64,000 nucleotides of DNA, from assembly GCA_045105475.1 (NCBI GenBank), contig JBGCDP010000030.1:24258-88257 (forward strand). The letters are read 5' to 3'. How positions within the stretch are numbered: position 1 is the first letter of the stretch; every line of letters begins with the position of its first letter. The notes under the pieces were generated by a model. That model was given only the letters and a program-made list of their open reading frames with translations. It ran no database searches and had not been told where the DNA came from. This document shows positions 26,927 through 35,333 of this stretch, piece after piece. This stretch comes from WTJY01 sp045105475 (lineage in GTDB: Bacteria; Chloroflexota; Anaerolineae; Promineifilales; Promineifilaceae). The position numbers were made by a program, and so were the translations under genes.

Positions 26927-28801
26927 CTATTTTGGGAGAACATACTCTGGCACAATACGTGAAAGCTCATGGCGCAGCTGATTTTCACTCCCGCGATTTG
27001 CAATCGATATCAGCTGACTCACTCGCTCTTCAAGATCTTCAGGGATGAAGTTACCTGCATTGTTTGCTACAAAGATTTTATTGTGGGCAGTCTCGCTATA
27101 AGCTTCACCCGCAATGAAAAGTTCTTCATACAATTTTTCACCGGGCCGGAGTCCCGTCACTTCAATATCGATGTCCTCTCCAACAGTTAAGCCCGATAAT
27201 TCTATTAAATCGCGAGCCAAGTCCATAATCTTAACGGGTTGCCCCATATTTAAAACAAAAACCTCTCCACCCGTCCCCAATACAAACGCCTGAAGAACAA
27301 GCTGGACAGCCTCTGGAATCGTCATGAAGAAACGTGTGATATCTGGATGAGTGACCGTAATTGGCCCTCCTTTTGCAATTTGCTGCTGAAAAGTTAAAAC
27401 AACGCTCCCACGGCTTCCCAGCACATTTCCAAACCGGACTGCTACATAAGATTTGCCACTTCGCTCAGCTGCGCGATGTACAAGCTGCTCAGCCGCACGT
27501 TTACTCGCTCCCATAACATTCGTGGGATTAACCGCTTTATCCGTTGAAATCATGACAAATCGCTCAACATTTGTTGATTGTGCGGCATCAAGAAGATTTT
27601 TAGTCCCATAAACGTTGTTTGTAATCGCTTCGGCCGGATTATATTCCATAAGAGGGACATGTTTATGTGCTGCGGCATGGAAAACTATCTCTGGTTGATA
27701 TTGCTCAAAAACCGACTGAATACGGTCCTTAAATCGAATATCGGCAATCACAGGAACAAGCTCAACATCCCGTTCCATCTCAAGAATACGCAAGGTGTCT
27801 TTCAACTCGTTATGAATTCCAAATATAGAATTTTCACCATGCCCCAACAAAATTAGAGCTGAAGGTTGACTCCGAAGAACTTGACGACAAAGTTCTCCAC
27901 CAATCGATCCGCCAGCACCTGTAATTAAAACGCGCTTACCACTTAGAAGATTACGGACAGCAACAGAGTCAGTTTTAATCGGGTCACGTCTTAACAAATC
28001 CTCGATAGCAACGTCTCGCAACTGGCGGACGCTTACAGTGCCATCTAACAATTCAGAAAGACCTGGCATAACTTTGACAGGAACCTCAGCTTGATCGCAA
28101 AGCTCAACAATTGATCTGATCGTTTTACCTGGAGCCGAGGGAATCGAAACGAGAACCTGCTGAATTGAATATCTACGGACAATCTGCGGAATTTCATGAA
28201 TAACCCCCAAAACATGAACACCTGCAATACGAGCATCACGCTTTAGAGGGTCGTCATCAATAAATCCAACCACATCCATGTTGACATGATTACTGAGCTG
28301 TATTTCTCGCAATACCATTGCGCCTGAATCACCAGCACCAATAATAAGCACCCGTTTGCCATTATGGTTATTTGCTGCACCAAAATACCTGACAAAGCGT
28401 AAAACCAAACGCGGAATAATCAGCAAAATCGTGGCAACGGCCAAAAATATAACTGGGATTGAGCGTGGGATTGACAACCCTGGGAGGAAGACTAAGATTG
28501 TCCAAGTCAATCCAGTAGTAAGGGTAGACCCAATAAATATGGCAAGGCCTAATTCCAGCAAATCAGTAATTGATGCATATCGCCAAAATCGAGAATAGAG
28601 GCGTAATGTCACTAACATGCTTGGAATTGCAATGAGCGCTGAAGTAGCAAAAACAAGCAAGCCCTTTTCAAAGTTATAAGGCCAAACTTGCTCAAGACGT
28701 AAAACAAAAGAAAGCCAGACGGAAATCAGGATTAAAATAATATCGATAAAAAATAAATGCCGATTACGAATCGCATCCATTGAGTTCATAAATTCCTTCA
28801 T
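26927..28801 (-). CDS. Membrane nucleotide-sugar 4,6-dehydratase (PglF/CapD-like)
   Basis: This 624 aa protein has four N-terminal membrane helices, a CoA-binding-like Rossmann domain (about 140-260) and a SDR dehydratase domain with VLITGAGGSIGGELCRQ near residue 290. The catalytic motif STDKAVNPTNVMGASKRAAE replaces the usual YxxxK Tyr, as in PglF, WbpM and CapD. It probably makes a 4-keto-6-deoxy sugar from UDP-GlcNAc or a related nucleotide sugar. Its product may feed the repeat unit beside legionaminic acid. Start could also be Met5 or Met8. Confidence 0.88.
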   Translation of the reverse strand: MKEFMNSMDAIRNRHLFFIDIILILISVWLSFVLRLEQVWPYNFEKGLLVFATSALIAIPSMLVTLRLYSRFWRYASITDLLELGLAIFIGSTLTTGLTWTILVFLPGLSIPRSIPVIFLAVATILLIIPRLVLRFVRYFGAANNHNGKRVLIIGAGDSGAMVLREIQLSNHVNMDVVGFIDDDPLKRDARIAGVHVLGVIHEIPQIVRRYSIQQVLVSIPSAPGKTIRSIVELCDQAEVPVKVMPGLSELLDGTVSVRQLRDVAIEDLLRRDPIKTDSVAVRNLLSGKRVLITGAGGSIGGELCRQVLRSQPSALILLGHGENSIFGIHNELKDTLRILEMERDVELVPVIADIRFKDRIQSVFEQYQPEIVFHAAAHKHVPLMEYNPAEAITNNVYGTKNLLDAAQSTNVERFVMISTDKAVNPTNVMGASKRAAEQLVHRAAERSGKSYVAVRFGNVLGSRGSVVLTFQQQIAKGGPITVTHPDITRFFMTIPEAVQLVLQAFVLGTGGEVFVLNMGQPVKIMDLARDLIELSGLTVGEDIDIEVTGLRPGEKLYEELFIAGEAYSETAHNKIFVANNAGNFIPEDLEERVSQLISIANRGSENQLRHELSRIVPEYVLPK

Positions 28802-28993
28802 AAAATTTTTATTAAGCTAAGAATCATGCTTCTCATCAATGATGAGGGATTAAAAATAAATAAATTAAAGCTAAATTTTTGTCTCAATCTACTGGTTAAA
28901 GCCTTCTTGATAAAACAAACAAATGAAAACTTAAGGCAATTCCCTCCCCATTTTCATAGCAGGGCATGGCTCTTTACGAATATGCTTTAACAG

Positions 28994-29023
28994 TTTATAC
29001 CATGCTATTAATCTTCAAATCAA
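28994..29023 (-). promoter_or_regulatory. Internal promoter before the dehydratase gene
   Basis: On the minus strand TTGATT (29018-29023) and TATAAA (28994-28999) are 18 bases apart, with a TGG extension. It lies in the 276-base gap between the WecA-like gene and the dehydratase gene, the largest gap of the locus. Nothing else is seen there. Confidence 0.4.
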
Positions 29024-29077
29024 ACTGGTCTTTTTGTCTTTTTGTCTCTTTGCAATCTAAGACAGATTGACTAACTA

Positions 29078-30133
29078 CTAATCTTGTATTGCATTAACCT
29101 TTAATTTGGTTGAAAAAACAAACAAAAACAGAAACGAAACAAGGGAAATAAGAAATATCCAGAAAGCGATATTTGTTAAGGGTTGGTCCTCACGAGCAAG
29201 CCAAAGCAATGGTAGGGCTGTAAAGGCGAGCAAAATATATAACGAAGACACAAATTGATGCTGGTATCCAGATATTATCAGTTTTTGGTATAGATGGGAT
29301 CTATGAGGCTTAAACACATTCTCACCTTTTAATAGTCGCCGAAAAAAGGTAAAGAATGCATCTAGAATAAACGGCCAGACCAGTAAAACCCCAACTAAAA
29401 TAGCGTATTGTCCTAGTTCTGTATTGGCATGTCGATAGTAAAGAAATACTGGCAATGTAGCGAACGTATAGCCAAGGAAAGCACTTCCAACATCCCCCAT
29501 AAATATGGTTGCAGGAGACCAATTATGAAATAAAAATCCAAGTGCACTGAAAGCTATTAAGATTCCCCAGAGAATAATAATTGGATCATCAAGCCACCAT
29601 CCGATTATGGCCCAGCCCAAGCCTGCAACCGCAGCTTGTCCACCAGCAATGCCGTCTATTCCGTCCATGAAGTTATAGGCATTTGTAAGTCCGCTCAGCC
29701 ATAGAAACGTAAAAAACACACCAAAAGTGCCGATAAATGTAGTACCCAACGTTGGAAATGTAAAACTACTAAAGTAGCTAATTTTCCAAATAACTAATCC
29801 TGCGCATAAAAAGTGAATGCCAAAACGTATGTAGGCTGGCAGGGTTCGAACATCATCAATCCAGCTAACAAGCGCAATAGCTGCTGCACCAAAGATATAA
29901 AAACCAAGTGTAGTTAATTCATTTGGCTCATAAATAAAGAGATAAATTAGCAATCCCACTAAAACTGCAATAACCATAACTAGCCCACCACCACTTGGGG
30001 TTGGGACTTTATGAGAGCTACGATGGTTTGGTATATCTAAGATATCCTGCTTTAAAACGTAGCTGCGAATCTGAGACACACCAAGATAGGATATAACAGT
30101 TATTATGATGGCTAATGGGATCCAAAAAATCAT
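29078..30133 (-). CDS. WecA/MraY-type polyprenyl-phosphate sugar-1-phosphate transferase
   Basis: This 351 aa protein has about ten membrane helices. HKVPTPSGGGLVMV, then NAYNFMDGIDGIAGG (catalytic Asp loop) and FMGDVGSAFLGYT mark the family; HRSHLYQKLI is the cytoplasmic His motif. It probably loads HexNAc-1-phosphate on undecaprenyl phosphate to start the repeat unit, acting in place of a WbaP-type primer. It overlaps nothing and follows the epimerase gene by 2 bases. Confidence 0.9.
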   Translation of the reverse strand: MIFWIPLAIIITVISYLGVSQIRSYVLKQDILDIPNHRSSHKVPTPSGGGLVMVIAVLVGLLIYLFIYEPNELTTLGFYIFGAAAIALVSWIDDVRTLPAYIRFGIHFLCAGLVIWKISYFSSFTFPTLGTTFIGTFGVFFTFLWLSGLTNAYNFMDGIDGIAGGQAAVAGLGWAIIGWWLDDPIIILWGILIAFSALGFLFHNWSPATIFMGDVGSAFLGYTFATLPVFLYYRHANTELGQYAILVGVLLVWPFILDAFFTFFRRLLKGENVFKPHRSHLYQKLIISGYQHQFVSSLYILLAFTALPLLWLAREDQPLTNIAFWIFLISLVSFLFLFVFSTKLKVNAIQD

Positions 30134-30135
30134 AC

Positions 30136-30996
30136 TTATCGCATTGCTTCAAGTTGAATAGTTATTCCAGCAGAAAAAGGTTTTGGAGAAAATTCAAAAT
30201 CTTCTTCTGCATCTGAATGGTCGAAACTTTTGTCCTCGTTTAGTCGTTCAATTTGCTCAGCTTTTATTGGCAACGTTATCCACTTTTCTGTCTGCTTTAA
30301 TATGCCAACAATAAGTTTATCTGAAACATGCCACTTAATAATTCGCTTATCAAGTTGTTGACTAATTATATCAACAATTTGATTATAGCTATGAGCATGT
30401 TTTCCAGAGATATTGTAGCTCTTTTTTATAGCCAGTGGCGACATAAGTGCTTGGACTATTGCGCCAGCTACATCACCAACAAAAATAGGCTGTAGCAGGT
30501 ATTCTCCAGTCCCAAAAATTGGCAATATCGGGAAGCGTTTAAGATAGTTGATCAAGCGGCATATATTTCTGTCATGAGAGCTTCCATAAATCATGGTGGG
30601 GCGCAGAATTGTATAGTCTATACCACTGTTTTGTATAGTTTCTTCGGCCGCCATGCGCACCTTTTTACTTGGCGCATTAAGTTTCGTAAAAATAGCTGTC
30701 GTGCTCACAAATATGGCTCGTTGAACATTGGCCTTTTGCATTGCGGTTACAATGCCCCCAGCATGACCAAATCCTAATGAGGCAATGTTAACTAAAGCAT
30801 CTTTGTCCTCTAATGCTTGGCTAAGTGAATCAACATCACCAAGATCACCATAAGCTAGAGTTACTTTATCAGTTGGGAGCTTAGAAACGTCACTTGTTGT
30901 ACGAACAAAACATTGAACTTGATGTCCAGCAGCTAATAGCTGCGGAACCGCATATGAGCCTGTGAACCCGGTCGCACCTGTTACTAAAATATTCAT
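30136..30996 (-). CDS. NAD-dependent epimerase/dehydratase-like SDR
   Basis: This 286 aa protein begins with the Rossmann motif VTGATGFTGSY. In place of YxxxK it has few conserved catalytic residues; the pattern is closest to atypical SDRs acting on nucleotide sugars or NmrA-like proteins. It probably reduces or epimerises a 4-keto sugar made by the PglF-like enzyme. The gene lies between the WbuB-like transferase (5-base gap) and the WecA-like gene. Confidence 0.75.
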   Translation of the reverse strand: MNILVTGATGFTGSYAVPQLLAAGHQVQCFVRTTSDVSKLPTDKVTLAYGDLGDVDSLSQALEDKDALVNIASLGFGHAGGIVTAMQKANVQRAIFVSTTAIFTKLNAPSKKVRMAAEETIQNSGIDYTILRPTMIYGSSHDRNICRLINYLKRFPILPIFGTGEYLLQPIFVGDVAGAIVQALMSPLAIKKSYNISGKHAHSYNQIVDIISQQLDKRIIKWHVSDKLIVGILKQTEKWITLPIKAEQIERLNEDKSFDHSDAEEDFEFSPKPFSAGITIQLEAMR

Positions 30997-31001
30997 AAAA
31001 G

Positions 31002-32237
31002 CTATTTATATTCTTGAATAGCTTCTTTCAAGACATTTTTATACGTTTTAGAAAGTGCCATACGAGAATAATGTGCATCAACGAACTTACGGCCGTTTTT
31101 GCCGAGTTCCATACGTTCATTCCTAGGCAACTTATACACTTCTTGAATCGCTTTCGCCAAAGCCTGGCTGTCTTCAGGCTCGACCACAATGGAACTTCCC
31201 GAGTTCATAAGAATCTCGGCCGACTCTCCGCGCAAACTGCCTATAATCGGCCGTTCCATAGCCATTACCTCAAACATTTTTGATGGGATAAACGTGTCAA
31301 ATAGTGGAATATCACGCAGCGGGATTAGACATAAATCCGAGAGGGCATAAAAATCATTCATTTCAGCCTTTGTCACAGGGTCGTGAAAAGTAATATTCTT
31401 TAACTTCAGTTCTTCTGACTGGTTAATCAACTTTTGTTTATCAGCACCCGCCCCAACAAATAAAAAGTGAATATCAGGCTGATCATTTAACATACTGGCA
31501 GCAGTCACAACACTATGTAGGGCTTGTGAAATACCATGAGTACCAATGTATAAAACCACAAATTTATCTTGCAGCTGTAACTTATCTGCCAATTCGGCCG
31601 GTTTGGGCTTTGGAAGCCAGTAAGTGGTGTCAGCTCCATTAGGGATAGTATGCACCTTATCTGCAGGGATCCCCCTTTGAATTAAGTCCTGTCGAAAGGC
31701 TTCCGTAACCGTGACAATTTTAGTGGCTCTACGGTACATCCATAGTTCCCATCGTTCCAACAAAGAGATAATCGTTTTATTTGTTAGCACACCTAATTCA
31801 ACAAAAATTGCTGGCCATAAATCCCGAACTTCCATAACAAAAGGGACGTTATGATGTGCAGCGGCTCTTAATCCGGCCATAGCTGCAAAAAAAGTAGGGG
31901 AGGTTCCAATAATTATTTCAGGTTGTTTGAGCTTGCGAAAAGAAAAAAGGCGAGACGAAGCCCACATTGAAACATGGCCAAGTGTTTTTTTTATAAACCC
32001 TTTATTCGGGGTTATATAGCTCCAATTACGATGGACATCGATACCGTCCAGCTTTTCATACTCATATTTCTTAACTTGATAATCAGAGTAGACTTTTCCA
32101 TGAGGATGATTAGGGAAGCATGTGACAACTTCAACTTGATCATCAGTGCTTAACCAACATCTGGACAAGTCATATATTCTGGCTGAGGGAGCCCCTATTT
32201 CAGGTGAGAAATAGTGAGAGAAATAGACAATATTCAT
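31002..32237 (-). CDS. GT4 glycosyltransferase, WbuB-like
   Basis: This 411 aa GT-B enzyme opens with NIVYFSHYFSPEIGAPSARI and has a C-terminal nucleotide-sugar site around PSKMFEVMAMERPIIGS. The closest remembered relatives are WbuB-type transferases for N-acetyl-fucosamine in O-antigen clusters. It likely adds the second sugar to the lipid-linked unit. Its start overlaps the end of the heparinase-family gene by 4 bases, so the two are translationally coupled. Confidence 0.85.
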   Translation of the reverse strand: MNIVYFSHYFSPEIGAPSARIYDLSRCWLSTDDQVEVVTCFPNHPHGKVYSDYQVKKYEYEKLDGIDVHRNWSYITPNKGFIKKTLGHVSMWASSRLFSFRKLKQPEIIIGTSPTFFAAMAGLRAAAHHNVPFVMEVRDLWPAIFVELGVLTNKTIISLLERWELWMYRRATKIVTVTEAFRQDLIQRGIPADKVHTIPNGADTTYWLPKPKPAELADKLQLQDKFVVLYIGTHGISQALHSVVTAASMLNDQPDIHFLFVGAGADKQKLINQSEELKLKNITFHDPVTKAEMNDFYALSDLCLIPLRDIPLFDTFIPSKMFEVMAMERPIIGSLRGESAEILMNSGSSIVVEPEDSQALAKAIQEVYKLPRNERMELGKNGRKFVDAHYSRMALSKTYKNVLKEAIQEYK

Positions 32238-34213
32238 GAGGTAATATGAGCTTCTGTTCCGTCTTTAGGAATATTTAGCTTAATAGTTTGGTACTTAAAT
32301 TCGGCACAGACAATAATGTTTTCAACCGAGGTGGTGTCAAATGATAGTCTATTCATTGGAAGAGATGTAATTATATAAGCAAAATGCAATGAGGTTTTTC
32401 CTTGCAAGCACAACTTAAAAACTTGATTATGGCAAACATTCCCAAATTCAGAGGAATACCACCCTTGCAAAGGGGATTCTTCGCCAGCATGCAGAGAGGT
32501 TTTTAGACCCGGCTGAGCGGCAACAGCTAAGTTAATTCCTTCAGCCAGTTGCCAATAATTGCTATTTATCGATTGAGGATTCAAATCTGGATGCAAGTGG
32601 ATAAAATTTTCAGCTTCAAATACAGCATCTTCATCTGAAGACAACTCATCAACAAACAACCAAAAACCGGCCGTGTGTGAAAGGACTGTTCGGCAATGAG
32701 AAACAGGTGGTGACTCGTGCTTATAGCCATCATGAGAGGCTTGAACAATCACATAAGCATCATTCTGCACAACATGATTCACCTGTGGCGTTGCACGGCG
32801 CGCAACACGGAAGCTACTCCAAACATCTGACTGATTAGCCTGATTTATAGACACAGTATTATGGGCACGCGTTGAGCGAAAGTAATCTCGCCATTTACCA
32901 GCCTGATACTCATACACACCAGAATCTACAACGATTCTTTTATTTTTAATTGCAAGCTCATAGGTAAACAAGTCGGCATGAGCATGCGCTGGCAAATAAT
33001 CTGGACAAACTTTCCCGATGTCCAAAACAAAGTGGCTTGACGAAGACCTATCTACAAGATATCCGCTTTCTTCCATATACCAAGTGCCTGTTGGTGTAGA
33101 GGAGCTTGGGAGGTTACAAAACATAGAGATCTGATCTTTACTCAGCAACATATGTTCATATAGCCCCAAATCAGTCCTGTTTTTAAATCGAGGATCATTG
33201 AAATAAACGCTACCTGCATTTAGGACCGACTGAATATTAGGGGACGCATTCCAACCTGAATCTTTCAAGAGAGGCTCATTTCCGTCAAAGCCGACCAACC
33301 TTTGCCCAAATTCAAGCATCCGGAACAGCGCCTGCTCCAGCCAGTCTGGAACGTTTTTATTGTTTTGTCTAAGCCACGATGCGATTTCCAGATAATTTTT
33401 GGTAATTAGCCAATGATATGATGGGCAACGCTCAAAATGCCCCCCATCTTGGCGAATTTGCTCTTTGGTTTCTTGCTCAAACACGCTTAGCCCAAGCTCA
33501 AACCACTGATTTGGTTCAGCACCGGTAAATATCAAACCGGCAAAAATTAAGGCGCGTGTGTTTTCAAGAAGATGATTGCCGCGTACATCATGCTCAAAGT
33601 CCTTCATTAGGAATTTTGCTTGAGCATATAGAGACTGTACAACCTTTTCATGAGCAGATTCAATGACTAAGCCGCCAAGTAGCGCATGGGTCCAGTTAAC
33701 AATGCGTAAAGATAGTGTATAAGGATGCCAACCATCTCCTCTTAAATATCGGTTTCCTTCTATCCAAGATAAGGCAAGCTTAGTAAACGTTTCGGCCGGA
33801 TCTGATAAGGAGGGCAGACCAGCTTGCTTTTGAAGCAAGAGCATAGGCACAACATCGAAATAGTGCAGATTAAAACGCCACAGTCGTGAGACTGAATCGA
33901 TATGCCAATCGATTACGGCCGGCAGTTGGTGCGTTTCATTTAAAAATGAAAATTTGTACTGATAAGCGTCTTCTGCGGTAGTTATTTGAGCTTGAGCCAG
34001 CTCGAGCAGCTCGGCCGGTATCGAGGCCTCGCAATGAAACAGAGGAGGGACTGAACGATATTCAATACTTGTAAGCTGTGGCTGTGTTGCTTTAGCCTTT
34101 GTAAGCCTCCACCATCTATGCCTAATAATACGTCGGCCGCGAAAGTACCACTGCTTGGGAGATATATACTTAAGCGTATGCCAATAACGTGCAGCTTTTA
34201 CGATTGAATTCAT
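32234..34213 (-). CDS. Heparinase II/III family protein
   Basis: This 659 aa protein has an alpha-helical N-terminal half and a beta-rich C-terminal heparinase II/III domain with YLPAHAHADLFTYEL near residue 408 and YRSTRAHNT-type FRSTRAHNTVSINQ near 447. No signal peptide is seen, so it is probably cytoplasmic or membrane-associated. In polysaccharide clusters this family often stands beside WecB and the dehydrogenase/Gfo fusion, as here; the role (lyase or epimerase on an acidic sugar) is not established. It overlaps wecB by 4 bases. Confidence 0.8.
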   Translation of the reverse strand: MNSIVKAARYWHTLKYISPKQWYFRGRRIIRHRWWRLTKAKATQPQLTSIEYRSVPPLFHCEASIPAELLELAQAQITTAEDAYQYKFSFLNETHQLPAVIDWHIDSVSRLWRFNLHYFDVVPMLLLQKQAGLPSLSDPAETFTKLALSWIEGNRYLRGDGWHPYTLSLRIVNWTHALLGGLVIESAHEKVVQSLYAQAKFLMKDFEHDVRGNHLLENTRALIFAGLIFTGAEPNQWFELGLSVFEQETKEQIRQDGGHFERCPSYHWLITKNYLEIASWLRQNNKNVPDWLEQALFRMLEFGQRLVGFDGNEPLLKDSGWNASPNIQSVLNAGSVYFNDPRFKNRTDLGLYEHMLLSKDQISMFCNLPSSSTPTGTWYMEESGYLVDRSSSSHFVLDIGKVCPDYLPAHAHADLFTYELAIKNKRIVVDSGVYEYQAGKWRDYFRSTRAHNTVSINQANQSDVWSSFRVARRATPQVNHVVQNDAYVIVQASHDGYKHESPPVSHCRTVLSHTAGFWLFVDELSSDEDAVFEAENFIHLHPDLNPQSINSNYWQLAEGINLAVAAQPGLKTSLHAGEESPLQGWYSSEFGNVCHNQVFKLCLQGKTSLHFAYIITSLPMNRLSFDTTSVENIIVCAEFKYQTIKLNIPKDGTEAHITS

Positions 34214-35289
34214 GAATGCACAAGCAGCTTCGCAATGCGTTCACCCGCATGCCCGTCCCATAAATCAGGGTTTCGCCCATTCTTAAATGTGCCTGCCAAA
34301 ATTTCTTTTACAGAGTCACGTAACAACTGCATATCTTGGCCAATCAGCACATTGGTTCCTACCGTGATCGTAATAGGCCGTTCTGTATTCTCGCGAACGG
34401 TTAAACAAGGAACACCTAAATAGGTCGATTCCTCTTGGATGCCTCCCGAATCAGTGATGATGACTGACGCATTTTTCTGTAGCGCCACAATATCAAGATA
34501 CCCAACAGGATCGATAAATTGGATGTTTTTTGTTAGGTGCCCAAGCTCAAAAGAATTGATTCTGGCACGGGTACGTGGATGAGCAGGAAAGAGAAGCGGA
34601 AGATCATTTCCTATCTCGTTCAGAGTTTCTAAAATCATCGACAAAGACTCTTTACCATCCACATTTGAAGGACGATGCAAGGTTACCAGTCCGTACTTAT
34701 CCAGTTTGAGATTGGTTTTTAAGGCAGGCCAATGGGTTTCAGCTTGAGGAAGTAAGCGCGCCAATGTGTCAATCATGACGTTGCCAACTAATTCAATTCT
34801 ATCGGCCGATACCCCTTCATTTAGCAAATTATCATCCCCATCCTGTGAGGGGCTCAACAATAAATCAGCCAATCGGTCAGTTACCAATCGATTTAATTCT
34901 TCTGGCATTCGTCGGTCGTTTGAGCGTAATCCGGCTTCAACATGAGCGACTTTGATGCCCATTTTTGTCGCAACCAAGGTGGTTGCAATCGTTGAGTTCA
35001 CATCACCGTAAACAATTAACCAGTCTGGTTGCTTGTCTAATATGATTGGCTCAAATCGCTGCATAATTTCGGCCGTTTGTTGTGCATGTGAGCCAGATCC
35101 AACTTCAAGGTTGATGTCTGGCTCTGGCAGCCCCAACTCATCGAAAAAGACGGCCGACATATTGCGATCATAATGCTGTCCCGTATGAACTAAATACTGT
35201 GTCACACCGTCATGTTTTGCTAACGCATCAATAACGGGAGCTGCTTTCATAAAATTCGGCCGCGCACCAACAACATGAATAATAAACAT
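34210..35289 (-). CDS. wecB: UDP-N-acetylglucosamine 2-epimerase (non-hydrolysing)
   Basis: This 359 aa enzyme converts UDP-GlcNAc to UDP-ManNAc. The opening HVVGARPNFMKAAP, the HVEAGLRSNDRRMPEE segment and TDSGGIQEES are the conserved blocks. With the dehydrogenase at 52791 it can supply UDP-ManNAcA. It is distinct from the LegG-type hydrolysing epimerase at 47321. It is translationally coupled to the heparinase-family gene. Confidence 0.92.
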   Translation of the reverse strand: MFIIHVVGARPNFMKAAPVIDALAKHDGVTQYLVHTGQHYDRNMSAVFFDELGLPEPDINLEVGSGSHAQQTAEIMQRFEPIILDKQPDWLIVYGDVNSTIATTLVATKMGIKVAHVEAGLRSNDRRMPEELNRLVTDRLADLLLSPSQDGDDNLLNEGVSADRIELVGNVMIDTLARLLPQAETHWPALKTNLKLDKYGLVTLHRPSNVDGKESLSMILETLNEIGNDLPLLFPAHPRTRARINSFELGHLTKNIQFIDPVGYLDIVALQKNASVIITDSGGIQEESTYLGVPCLTVRENTERPITITVGTNVLIGQDMQLLRDSVKEILAGTFKNGRNPDLWDGHAGERIAKLLVHS

Positions 35290-35333
35290 CTTCTTTTCCT
35301 TTGCTTTCCTTCGACTTTAAAGCTTGTAACCCA